64,000 nt of DNA from Allocoprococcus sp004560705 (GTDB lineage Bacteria > Bacillota > Clostridia > Lachnospirales > Lachnospiraceae). Below the pieces are notes generated by a model, which saw nothing but the letters and a program-made list of their open reading frames with translations, did no database searches and was not told where the DNA came from. Every line of letters starts with the position of its first letter. Position 1 is the first letter of the stretch. Location: contig NZ_JBQHTK010000001.1 in the NCBI RefSeq assembly GCF_052065755.1, positions 310,001 to 374,000 on the forward strand, written 5' to 3'. The position numbers and the translations under genes were made by a program. Positions 17,677 through 26,210 of the stretch are shown one piece after another.

Positions 17677-19467
17677 CTACGCAATCGGCTCAAAATCCGC
17701 CACTCCATGCTTGCACAGCGGGCAGATAAAGTCTTCCGGCAGTTCATCGCCTTCATAGATATAACCGCAGATCTTGCAGACAAATCCTTTCTTTCCTTCA
17801 GTCTGTGGTTTCGGTTTTACATAATTCTGATAGTAAGTATAGGTCATCGTTTCCACATTAGAGATCACACGGGATTCTGTAATACTGCAGATGAACATTC
17901 CATGTGTATCCAGATCTATATACTGTTCTACCTTTAACGACATGAAGGAATTAATGTATTTCGGCAGGAATACCAGTCCATTATCAGAGCGAAGTGTTTC
18001 AACGCCTTCGAATTTATCAACCGTTCTTCCGCTCTGGAAACCATATCTCTCAAATACACGGAACGGCGCTTCCGTAGACAGGCAGTTCAGATTCATGATT
18101 CCTGTCTGTTTGATCACATGATGAGAATAATTTGCCTTATTGATCGTTACAGCGACCCGGTTCGGAGTATTCGTAACCTGAGATACCGTATTTACGATCA
18201 GACCATTATCCTTCTTTCCATCGTTGGATGTAATCACATACAACCCGTATCCGATGTTGAAAAGTGCAGACAGATCATTTTTATTCGCTGTATCTGCATT
18301 TTGTGCAATATAGTCTGCACAAAGCTCATCAGCCAGTTTTTCAAGTTGCTCACTGCTCTCTTCATTCAGTGCTGACATGATACGTACTGTATTCTCTGTA
18401 TAGGTCAGATTTTTACTCTTTTCCAGCATGCCTTTCATAACCTTTGTAGCCATCGGAGCCCAGGAGCCGTTTTCGATAAATGCCACCGTTCTCTTCTGAT
18501 AATTGCGTTCGGTCAGATGATTGATAAATTCGCGCATGAACGGGAAAATGTCTGCGTTATAAGTCGTAGTGGCAAGTACCAGCTTGTTGTAGCGGAATGC
18601 ATCTTCCACAGCTTCAGCCATATCCGTACGTGCAAGGTCATGCAGTTCTACTTTCGGGCAGCCTTTTGCACGGAGTTTATCTGCCAGTGCATTGACGGCT
18701 TTCTTTGTATTGCCATATACGGAAGTATAAGCGATCACAATTCCTTCTGATTCTGCTTCGTAAGAAGACCATGTGTTGTAAAGTCCAAGGTAATATCCCA
18801 GATTTTCTTTCAAAATCGGTCCGTGCAGCGGACAGATCGTCTGAATATCCAGTCCTGCTGCTTTCTTCAGCAGATTTTGTACCTGAGCGCCGTATTTTCC
18901 TACGATTCCGATATAATAACGACGAGCTTCGCATGCCCAGTCCTCTTCTACATCCAGAGCGCCGAATTTACCGAAACCGTCTGCGGAGAACAGCACTTTG
19001 TCACAGGTATCATATGTCACCATAACTTCCGGCCAGTGAACCATAGGCGCAGCAACAAATGCCAGGGTATGCTTTCCGAGTTCCAACGTATCTCCTTCTT
19101 TGATCACGATCTGTCTATCTGCGAAATCGGTTCCGAAAAACTGTTTCATCATTGCAAAAGCTTTCACACTGGATACGATCTTCGTTTCTTTGTAAATATC
19201 CATGAAATTCGCAATATTTGCGGAATGATCCGGTTCCATATGCTGAATAATCAGATAATCCGGCTGGCGGTCTCCCAGTAAAGCACCGATCTGATCCAGC
19301 CATTCATGCTGAAATCTTGCATCTACGGTATCCATAACGGCTACTTTTTCATCCACAATAACATAGGAATTGTATGCCATGCCGTTCGGAACATCATACT
19401 GACCTTCAAACAGGTCAATTTCATGATCATTGACACCTACGTATTTAATGTCGTTTGTAATCTCCAT
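17677..19467 (-). CDS. multidomain flavodiiron protein (FprA core + flavin reductase + rubredoxin)
   Basis: 596-aa enzyme expected to reduce O2 to water or NO to N2O in the cytosol of an anaerobe. Domains in order: metallo-beta-lactamase diiron core (residues 1-240, HMEPDHS), flavodoxin (about 250-395, YTSVYGNTKKA), flavin-reductase-like domain (about 415-550), and C-terminal rubredoxin with CKICGY and CPLCKHG. The ATG at 19467 (AAAGGAGAGG upstream) is preferred over an upstream extension of 34 residues that does not match the family. Fusing all electron carriers in one chain suggests a self-contained NAD(P)H-fed reductase; that is inference. Confidence 0.92.
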   Translation of the reverse strand: MEITNDIKYVGVNDHEIDLFEGQYDVPNGMAYNSYVIVDEKVAVMDTVDARFQHEWLDQIGALLGDRQPDYLIIQHMEPDHSANIANFMDIYKETKIVSSVKAFAMMKQFFGTDFADRQIVIKEGDTLELGKHTLAFVAAPMVHWPEVMVTYDTCDKVLFSADGFGKFGALDVEEDWACEARRYYIGIVGKYGAQVQNLLKKAAGLDIQTICPLHGPILKENLGYYLGLYNTWSSYEAESEGIVIAYTSVYGNTKKAVNALADKLRAKGCPKVELHDLARTDMAEAVEDAFRYNKLVLATTTYNADIFPFMREFINHLTERNYQKRTVAFIENGSWAPMATKVMKGMLEKSKNLTYTENTVRIMSALNEESSEQLEKLADELCADYIAQNADTANKNDLSALFNIGYGLYVITSNDGKKDNGLIVNTVSQVTNTPNRVAVTINKANYSHHVIKQTGIMNLNCLSTEAPFRVFERYGFQSGRTVDKFEGVETLRSDNGLVFLPKYINSFMSLKVEQYIDLDTHGMFICSITESRVISNVETMTYTYYQNYVKPKPQTEGKKGFVCKICGYIYEGDELPEDFICPLCKHGVADFEPIA

Positions 19468-19635
19468 TATCGTCCTCTCCTTTTCGCTGTTTGCTATAAG
19501 GTATTGTATCAAATCATGAGTGTAATGACTAGTCCTATGTCTTATTATGTTGAATTTTTTTGAATACACGAAACGTCTGTTCTCCGCACCCTATGCAAAA
19601 TGCAGCATATAGAAGTTCTGACATACTCTGATTAT

Positions 19636-19961
19636 CTATGCTTTAGGGTACTCCGTACAAAGCAGACGGTATGGCTCTTCATCTTCTTCTATCTCCGGAA
19701 ATCTTCCGATCATTTCATAGAACCGGTTGTCATTCTCATCGTCAGAAGTTTTTCAGCGTATGTTTTCGTGTACTTATCCATTTTCAGATTTCCATTCCGG
19801 ATCGTGATCAACAAAAATCCGACTTCGTCAAATTTGCCCAGGCCGTAATCCGTGATATCCCATCCCAGCATATTGTCACGAATCTTATCGTATTCTGCGC
19901 CTTTATCCGCCCAGTCTGCTGGTGTCCATTTACAAAATGTTGGAATTTCAAATATTTTCAT
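19636..19961 (-). pseudogene. D-lyxose ketol-isomerase remnant with internal deletion
   Basis: Two pieces of a D-lyxose isomerase joined out of frame. The first (MKIFEIPTFCKWTPADW..., then LGWDITDYGLGKF and ITIRNGNL up to YAEKLL) matches the N-terminal half minus its first 20 or so residues. The second, in another frame, reads ENDNRFYEMIGRFPEIEEDE and ends LLCTEYPKA at 19636. The middle, including the metal-binding cupin histidines, is missing. It lies 16 nt after the alpha-galactosidase. Family assignment is from recalled sequence patterns. Confidence 0.72.
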
Positions 19962-19977
19962 CTTCGATACTTTTTAT

Positions 19978-22224
19978 TTATTCTTCCACTTTCTTCAGAT
20001 AGAAGAGCCGTGAAAAATAATCCCCCTGCTGCTCCCTTGCAAGCATTGGAATTCCAGCAGAGCAATCTGATACACTAAGGCCCGCATACATCAATTCATC
20101 TCCGTAATGCTCTCCGCAATCCATATGTGCACCAAAGCATTCCCGAACAGAATACTTCGCAGTTTCTTCCAGTCCCTTCAAATAAATTCTTTCGAATTTA
20201 CCCTGTGCCGGTTCCAGCAGCCTGAAGTAAGCCATCAGCACCTCATCTTTTTTCCCGGAAGCAACCTGCCATGCCGAATTATTCCCTTCAAACGGACTCT
20301 CAAGGCGTGTAAATACTCCTTGCTGAATCAGCTTTCTGTGCTCTTTCATAAAGGAAATCTGTTCTTGCATCTTTTCAATCTCATCTTCCGGAAGCTTTGT
20401 GATATCCAGTTCGTAGCCAAACGTTCCAAAGAATGCCACATTTGCTCTCGTCTCAAGCGGTGTGTCGCGGAATACCTGATGATTCGGAGCCGCAGACACA
20501 TGGCTGCCTATGCTGCTGATTGGGTATACATAGGAAGTTCCATACTGTATTTTAATTCGATCTATCGCATCGGTGTTGTCTGATGTCCACGCCTGCGGAG
20601 CGTAATACAACATACCCGGGTCAAATCTGGCCCCACCGCTTGCACAGGATTCAAACAAAATCTCAGGAAACTCTCCGGTCAGACGTTCATATAAATCATA
20701 AACCCCAAGTATATATTTATGTCTTACTTTTCCCTGCCAACTTCTTCCGTTTCCATTAGAAAATACTTCGGAAAATGCTCGGTTCATATCCCATTTCACA
20801 TAGGAAACCGGAGCGTCTTTCAGAATCGCTCTCATCTGCGCATGAATGTGATCCACCACTTCTTTTTTTGAGAAGTCAAGCACATACTGATTTCTGCTGT
20901 GGCAGTATTTTCTTCTTGTGTCTGCAAGCAGCCAGTCCGGATGCTCACGGTATAAGTCACTGTCCTTGTTCGTCATCTCCGGTTCAAACCAGAGTCCGAA
21001 CTTCATGCCCATTTCTTCAATCTTTTTTGCAAGCCCTGTTATACCATTCGGAAGCTTTTCAAGGTTCGGATACCAATCCCCAAGAGAGCAGTTATCCCAG
21101 TTTCTCTTTCCAAACCATCCGTCATCCAGGACGAATAATTCCACACCGATATCTTTTGCTTTTTTTGCAATATCCAGGATTTTCTCTTCGTTAAAGTCAA
21201 AATACGTAGCTTCCCAGTTATTAATTAAAATCGGTCTTTCCTTATCACGCCATGTGCCGCGCGCAAGTCTCGTCCGGTATAATTCATGATAGACCTGACT
21301 CATTCCGTTCATACCATTCTCAGAATAAACCATGACCATCTCCGGAGTCTGAAAGCTTTCCCCCTGTTTCAGTTCCCACCGGAATTCATTCGGATGGATT
21401 CCGAGTACCACACGTGTCACATCAAAATTATCGACCTCTACCTGTGCCAGGAAATCCCCACTATATACAAGACTGAAACCTAAAACCTCTCCACTGAACT
21501 CATCTGCATTCTTTCTCTTCAGCATGAGGAACGGATTAAACTGATGGCTGCTGCACCCACGCATACTGTACACACTTTGTACTCCATAGTTCAGTTCCCG
21601 TGTATGTGGGTGGCGCTCCCTGGACCATGTACCTGCCAGTTCTACCATTTCATATTCCTTGTCCGGGAGATCCAGACATCCGCTCATACAATTAAGAAGT
21701 GTGATTCCTTCCGAATGCTCACACGAAAAGCGCACATGCTTTGTAATAACCGGAATGTCTTTAAATATAGTATATGACAGCAGAATCTGTGTGTGTATCA
21801 GTTTGTCTTCCAGCACGATCTCCAACGTATCCGCTTCATCTTCACTTTCAACATAAACTGCCGGGAGTCCTTCAAGTCCTTTCTTTCCCCTGAAGATCTC
21901 ATGCGTTTTATACTTGAAATCAACTGCGCGGCTTCCATCTTCCCGTTCCAGTTCAAATGCCGGATATCTGGTATCTCCCGAACCAAAAGTCGGATATTCT
22001 TGTTTCAGGTGTTCCAGAGAAAATGTACTATTTCCTTCGAACGGATACGGAGCCATATCCCTTCTCGCATATTCGATCAGATAGCCAAAATCCTCTTTAT
22101 CGGTAATATGTTTCCCATAATATACGTGGCCGAGCTGTCCATTCTCTAAAACACGAATGATATAGCTGGTCTGTTCATTATATAAATGAAACTCTTTCGT
22201 TGATTCATGAAATTTAATTGCCAT
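19978..22224 (-). CDS. GH36 alpha-galactosidase
   Basis: 748-aa enzyme releasing alpha-1,6-galactose from melibiose, raffinose and related oligosaccharides. An N-terminal beta-sandwich (1-310) precedes the TIM barrel: LFVLDDGWFGKRNWD, LWFEPEMTN, nucleophile D479 in YVKWDMNR, ESCASGGARFD and acid/base D549 in WTSDNTDAIDR. Length fits AgaA/RafA-type GH36. No signal peptide, so it acts on imported sugar. The reading frame is intact, yet the permease upstream is frameshifted and the rest of the transporter and regulator are lost or broken, so its current expression is doubtful. Confidence 0.96.
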   Translation of the reverse strand: MAIKFHESTKEFHLYNEQTSYIIRVLENGQLGHVYYGKHITDKEDFGYLIEYARRDMAPYPFEGNSTFSLEHLKQEYPTFGSGDTRYPAFELEREDGSRAVDFKYKTHEIFRGKKGLEGLPAVYVESEDEADTLEIVLEDKLIHTQILLSYTIFKDIPVITKHVRFSCEHSEGITLLNCMSGCLDLPDKEYEMVELAGTWSRERHPHTRELNYGVQSVYSMRGCSSHQFNPFLMLKRKNADEFSGEVLGFSLVYSGDFLAQVEVDNFDVTRVVLGIHPNEFRWELKQGESFQTPEMVMVYSENGMNGMSQVYHELYRTRLARGTWRDKERPILINNWEATYFDFNEEKILDIAKKAKDIGVELFVLDDGWFGKRNWDNCSLGDWYPNLEKLPNGITGLAKKIEEMGMKFGLWFEPEMTNKDSDLYREHPDWLLADTRRKYCHSRNQYVLDFSKKEVVDHIHAQMRAILKDAPVSYVKWDMNRAFSEVFSNGNGRSWQGKVRHKYILGVYDLYERLTGEFPEILFESCASGGARFDPGMLYYAPQAWTSDNTDAIDRIKIQYGTSYVYPISSIGSHVSAAPNHQVFRDTPLETRANVAFFGTFGYELDITKLPEDEIEKMQEQISFMKEHRKLIQQGVFTRLESPFEGNNSAWQVASGKKDEVLMAYFRLLEPAQGKFERIYLKGLEETAKYSVRECFGAHMDCGEHYGDELMYAGLSVSDCSAGIPMLAREQQGDYFSRLFYLKKVEE

Positions 22225-22316
22225 ATTTTACTCCTTTAAACAAATCGTTCTTCACATCAGATACAAAGGGAAGCAATGATCCCTCACCGCTTCCCTCAAC
22301 TATCTCCCCCAAATAT

Positions 22317-23131
22317 TTATTTAATAGAACCGCTGGTTCCCTCAACAATATATTTTTGCGCAAATAAGAAGACAATGATTGGCGGTATGATCATGATAAT
22401 CGTAATACACAACATAGGAATGATCTTTTCTGAATGTACTCCCTTAAATGCTGCAAGTCCCAAAGCCAGAGTATATTTGTCTCTGTCCTGTAAGAAAATC
22501 AATGGTCCCAGATAGTCATTCCATGCTGCAATCATATTCAATACACCTACCAGTATAAGTGATGGTTTCATAATTGGCACGAATATTTTATAAAAAATCT
22601 GGAAATCATTGGCCCCGTCGATTCTGGCTGCCTCTTCATAATCTCTCGGAATACCGGCAAGGAACTGACGCATCAGGAATATGTAGTATGCCGAACCGAA
22701 CCATGATGGCACGATCAGCGGTTTCAACGTATTGATCCATCCGAACCATTTAAACTCCATGTACTGTGGAATCATGGTTACATCCCACGGAATCATCATC
22801 GTTGATAAAAGGATCATAAACAGAATGTTTTTACCTTTAAAGTTATATCTGGCAAATCCGTAAGCAACTACGGCTGCTGAAGCCATAGATCCCACCGCAG
22901 AAAGTACAGTTACCGTTAAGGAATTCAAAAAGAATTTTCGAATGGCTGCGCCTTCCACGCATCAATAAAATTCCCCCAGTTCCAGTTCTCCGGGAAAAAG
23001 TTCGGCGGATATGCTACTGCTTCTGCCTCTGTCTTAAATGCAGAAAAGAACATATAGATGAAAGGGAACAAAAAGTAGATTGCAACAAGTGTCAATAATA
23101 CATAAATGATTATCTTCGATTTTTTAGACAT
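22317..23131 (-). pseudogene. carbohydrate ABC transporter permease (MalG/MsmG-like), frameshifted
   Basis: Second inner-membrane permease of a CUT1 sugar importer, split by one frameshift. The first frame (23131 to 22925) gives MSKKSKIIIYVLL... to DAWKAQPF and then stops; the second continues as KFFLNSLTVTVLSAVG and carries the EAA loop EEAARIDGANDFQIFYKIFVP to the stop at 22317. Around 22941 the run in TTCGAAAATTC lacks one A; adding it restores F-E-K-F-F-L-N-S. It reads as a natural one-base deletion or a sequencing error. Its SBP and first permease are absent. Confidence 0.88.
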
Positions 23132-23140
23132 CTTCCCCCG

Positions 23141-23667
23141 GAAAAATTCAGTGCTTTAATATACGAAATGCTGGAAGCTCACCAGATGACGCTTACCAAC
23201 GAATTGAAAAGATGCGGGACTTTGTTTCATCTGTTTGCTTTACTTACAGAATCAAAACAAGCCTCCACTTCAACACCGGAAAAACCTCAGTATGACTACT
23301 CAAGCAGCACTTACTTTGAGCATGCTCTGCAATTTATACAATTTAACTATAACCGTAATATCCAGATCTCAGATATCGCAGATTACATCGTAATATCCAG
23401 ATCTCAGATATCGCAGATTACATCGGAATCACACGTTCTTATTTATTTAACATTTTTAAGCAAAATCTGAATCTGGCACCAAAAGAATATTTATTGCAGT
23501 ACCGCATGGACAAAGCGAAAGAATTCCTGGAGGAAACCACCGATTCTATTCAGGATATCGCATTAAGCGTCGGATATAATGACGCTCTGGCTTTTTCCAA
23601 AATGTTCCGGCACATTGTCGGAGTTTCTCCTTCCCAATATCGAAAAAGCTTTCTGAATCAAAAATAG
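23141..23667 (+). pseudogene. AraC-family regulator, 5'-truncated and disrupted by a 35-bp tandem duplication
   Basis: Remnant of an MsmR/RafR-like activator. The part from about 23141 (EKFSALIYEMLEAHQM) covers the linker, then YFEHALQFIQFNYNRNIQI starts the double helix-turn-helix. A 35-bp direct duplication (23355-23389 and 23390-23424) shifts the frame; past it the proper frame resumes with GITRSYLFNIFKQNLNLAPKEYL and VGYNDALAFSKMFRHIVGVSPSQYRKSF to TAG at 23665-23667. The cupin sensor domain is missing, its edge abutting the permease start. The ancestral gene was probably divergent from the sugar operon. Confidence 0.85.
23355..23424 (+). repeat. perfect 35-bp tandem duplication
   Basis: Two adjacent identical copies, each beginning GTAATATCCAGATCTCAG and ending TTACATC. 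Since 35 is not a multiple of three, it breaks the AraC reading frame. Confidence 0.95.
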
Positions 23668-23669
23668 CA

Positions 23670-23713
23670 AACCGTCACACTGACAGATCATATTGCCTGC
23701 CCGTGTGACGGTT
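23670..23713. terminator. bidirectional hairpin between AraC remnant and dnaJ-like gene
   Basis: AACCGTCACAC (23670-23680) pairs with GTGTGACGGTT (23703-23713). The better U-rich tail is on the minus strand (TGCTATTTTTG), so it mainly terminates the dnaJ-like gene. Confidence 0.7.
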
Positions 23714-23716
23714 CTC

Positions 23717-24781
23717 CTATGCAGCACTGCTGCTGCCACAACTTTTTTCTCTTCCACTCAAAGCCTGACTGTACTCACGCAGCTTCTGCCTTGCTTCAGG
23801 ACTTAGTTGTCCCGGAGATGGCACCTGGATCTGCACCGTGACATACTGATCACCATGTACAGTTGGATTCTTCATAGAAACGGCACCCTTTCCTTTCAGA
23901 CGGATCTTGCTTCCCGATTGTGTTCCTTCCCGTATTTTACACACAACACGCCCATCCACGGTAGGCACTGTCACTTCTCCACCAAACACCGCTGTTGTAA
24001 ACGGAATATTGACTGTAGTATAAATATCTGCTCCTTTTCGTTCAAATCCTGCTTTCTGCCCGACATGCACTTTAAGAAGCAGGTCTCCCGGTTCTCCGCC
24101 ACCGCTTCCAGGCATACCCTTTCCTTTCAGGCGAATACTTTTGCCATCTTCCATTCCTGCAGGAACATGAATCTGAAGGGACCGTACTTTTTGACCTTGT
24201 GTTCCCTGTTCCTGCAGACTAATAATCTTATCACACCCGTGAAATGCCTCATCAAAGCTGACAGAAATATCTGCATGGTAGTCTTCACCTTTCTGCCGGA
24301 AGTCCTCCTGACGGAATCCTCCCCTTCCAAAACCTCCTTCATAAAATCTGCTTCCATTTCCCCTAAAGCTTTGGCCTCCAAAGCCACTTCCTGCATTTCC
24401 TCGGAACATGTCTCCAAAAACATCTCCGAAAATATCATCCATATTGCTTCCTTCAAAATGGTATTCCCGATAATTTCCATTCGGATCACGGTATGAGCCA
24501 CTATAGCTTCCATTAAATCCATTGCCATAAGGATTATAACCAGTTGTATTTCCATCCAGACCTGCATGCCCGAATCTGTCATAAACTTTCTTCTTCTCCG
24601 GATCACTTAGCACATCATACGCTTCATTGACTTCCTTGAAACATATTTCTGCTTCTTTATTTCCCTGATTGGTATCTGGATGATACTTCTTGGCCAGTTT
24701 ACGATATGCTTTTTTAATCGTGGCAGCATCTGCATTTTTATTAATTCCAAGTATTTCATAATAATCTCTTTTTGTTCCCAT
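23717..24781 (-). CDS. DnaJ-family co-chaperone without zinc finger (CbpA-type)
   Basis: About 354 aa. J domain with HPD (residues 3-70), a Gly/Phe/Asn-rich linker (80-155), and two C-terminal substrate-binding beta domains (VPAGMEDGKSIRLKGKGMPG, VPTVDGRVVCKIREGTQSG). The CxxCxGxG zinc repeats of true DnaJ are absent, so this is a type B (CbpA-like) protein that stimulates DnaK. I start at ATG 24781, 7 nt after GAGGTG; the in-frame GTG at 24787 is too close to that site. A DnaK partner is not in the window. Confidence 0.92.
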   Translation of the reverse strand: MGTKRDYYEILGINKNADAATIKKAYRKLAKKYHPDTNQGNKEAEICFKEVNEAYDVLSDPEKKKVYDRFGHAGLDGNTTGYNPYGNGFNGSYSGSYRDPNGNYREYHFEGSNMDDIFGDVFGDMFRGNAGSGFGGQSFRGNGSRFYEGGFGRGGFRQEDFRQKGEDYHADISVSFDEAFHGCDKIISLQEQGTQGQKVRSLQIHVPAGMEDGKSIRLKGKGMPGSGGGEPGDLLLKVHVGQKAGFERKGADIYTTVNIPFTTAVFGGEVTVPTVDGRVVCKIREGTQSGSKIRLKGKGAVSMKNPTVHGDQYVTVQIQVPSPGQLSPEARQKLREYSQALSGREKSCGSSSAA

Positions 24782-24806
24782 ATCCACTCACCTCTGTTCT
24801 ATTTGT

Positions 24807-24835
24807 AATATAACACCCGTTTTCAAGGAAGTCAA
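24807..24835 (-). promoter_or_regulatory. promoter of the dnaJ-like gene
   Basis: TTGACT (24835 to 24830), 17 nt, TATATT (24812 to 24807). The -10 context GTGTTATATTACAA is identical to that of the hsp20 promoter, but there is no CIRCE here. Confidence 0.8.
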
Positions 24836-24874
24836 CACAAGAATTAAAAATTCTGAATTTTTTTCATTAGAAAA

Positions 24875-24905
24875 GGGAACGATTCCTCTAAAAGAATTCG
24901 TTCCC
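24875..24905 (-). terminator. terminator of the glucokinase gene
   Basis: GGGAACGA/TCGTTCCC arms (24875-24882 and 24898-24905) followed on the minus strand by TTTTCT. Confidence 0.8.
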
Positions 24906-24936
24906 GCTCTGCTCAATACAGTTCTGAAATTATAAT

Positions 24937-25881
24937 TTACTCATTCCCTGCAATCATCTTCGCTCCGCCGTAGATTCCGGCATTATTTCCTAATGTGGCA
25001 AGCTTAAATTCGGTATCTCTTGCTGCATGGAATGCATATTCTTTAAAATATTTTTCGATAGGATCCAAGAGTACACTTCCTGCCCTTGATACTCCGCCGC
25101 CAATAACAAAAGCTTCCGTATTCACTACACATGAAATACACGCCAATGCTTTGCCGAGTGTTTTGCCCACCAGATCGAGGATTTCAATCGCTATAGCATC
25201 ATTCTCTTTCGCAGCATCACAGACTTCTTTTGCAGTGAAGTCATCATATTGCCGAAGAATACTTGGCTCATCATGCGCCTTAAGATATCTTTTCGCCACA
25301 CGGACGATACCCGTTGCCGAACCGTACTGTTCCAGGCATCCTCTCTTTCCGCATCCGCACATTTCTGTTTCATCATCCCAAACCGGAATATGTCCCACTT
25401 CACCGGCTGCTCCGTTTGTTCCAGAAAGAATCTCTCCATTCAGGATGATTCCTCCTCCGATTCCGGTTCCGAGTGTGATCATGACAATACTGTGACAACC
25501 TTTACCGCCTCCTTGCCACATCTCACCCAGAGCTGCAACATTGGCATCGTTGCCCGCTTTCACTTTCAATCCGGTCAATTCCTGCAGACGGTCAGCCACA
25601 TTGAACACACCCCATCCAAGATTCACACACTTGAAAACAGTTCCGTCTGCTCCTACCGGTCCCGGAACACCGATTCCGATTCCTTCCACATCGTCTTTAC
25701 TGATTTCTCTTTCTCTTAAGGTTTCAATCACGGAGTCCGCTATATCTCCCAGAATATATTTTCCGCCTTTCTCAGTTCTGGTAGGTATCTCCCAGGTATG
25801 TAACAATTCTCCTGAAGATAAAAATAATCCCATCTTAACCGTCGTTCCTCCAAGGTCAACACCAAAAATATATTTCTTCAT
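24937..25881 (-). CDS. glcK: ROK-family glucokinase
   Basis: Phosphorylates glucose (possibly other hexoses) with ATP. 314 aa: phosphate-binding DLGGTTVKMG at the N-terminus, GNDANVAALGE, TLGTGIGGG, the ROK histidine in AAGEVGHIP, and the zinc cysteines CGCGKRGCLEQY. No DNA-binding domain, so it is an enzyme rather than a ROK repressor. A separate terminator isolates it from the dnaJ-like gene. N-acetylmannosamine or fructose kinase activity remains possible. Confidence 0.9.
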   Translation of the reverse strand: MKKYIFGVDLGGTTVKMGLFLSSGELLHTWEIPTRTEKGGKYILGDIADSVIETLREREISKDDVEGIGIGVPGPVGADGTVFKCVNLGWGVFNVADRLQELTGLKVKAGNDANVAALGEMWQGGGKGCHSIVMITLGTGIGGGIILNGEILSGTNGAAGEVGHIPVWDDETEMCGCGKRGCLEQYGSATGIVRVAKRYLKAHDEPSILRQYDDFTAKEVCDAAKENDAIAIEILDLVGKTLGKALACISCVVNTEAFVIGGGVSRAGSVLLDPIEKYFKEYAFHAARDTEFKLATLGNNAGIYGGAKMIAGNE

Positions 25882-25950
25882 AGCCCCTGTCCTCCTATTG
25901 AATATTTCTTCTTCACATTATACAAAAAAACCCTGGAATTTACAATGTCT

Positions 25951-26199
25951 TTACAACATCACACGTTCCAAAATTTTCTTTATTTTTTCTTTCGTCGGCA
26001 CCTGCCCACTGATAACCACTTTTCCGTCTATCATGATGGACGGCGCAGACATTACTCCCAGTTTTACAATTTCAATCAGATCTTCTACCTTTTCAATCTC
26101 TGCTTCCAGTGCCAGTTCTTCCACTGCTTCCTGCACCAATGCATAGACCTTATCGCATTTGTCGCATCCGCTCCCTATCACTTTAATATTCATAAGCAA
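25951..26199 (-). CDS. small thioredoxin-fold redox protein
   Basis: 82 aa with the short thioredoxin fold of the 'redox-active disulfide protein 2' group. The active site is GSGCDKCDK (C-x2-C) near residue 12, followed by a cis-proline context SAPSIMIDGKVVISGQVP. It lies 11 nt after the CobW-like GTPase and is probably co-transcribed, which hints at metal or corrinoid-related redox work; no substrate can be read from the sequence. Confidence 0.85.
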   Translation of the reverse strand: MLMNIKVIGSGCDKCDKVYALVQEAVEELALEAEIEKVEDLIEIVKLGVMSAPSIMIDGKVVISGQVPTKEKIKKILERVML

Positions 26200-26210
26200 C
26201 CTCCCGCATT

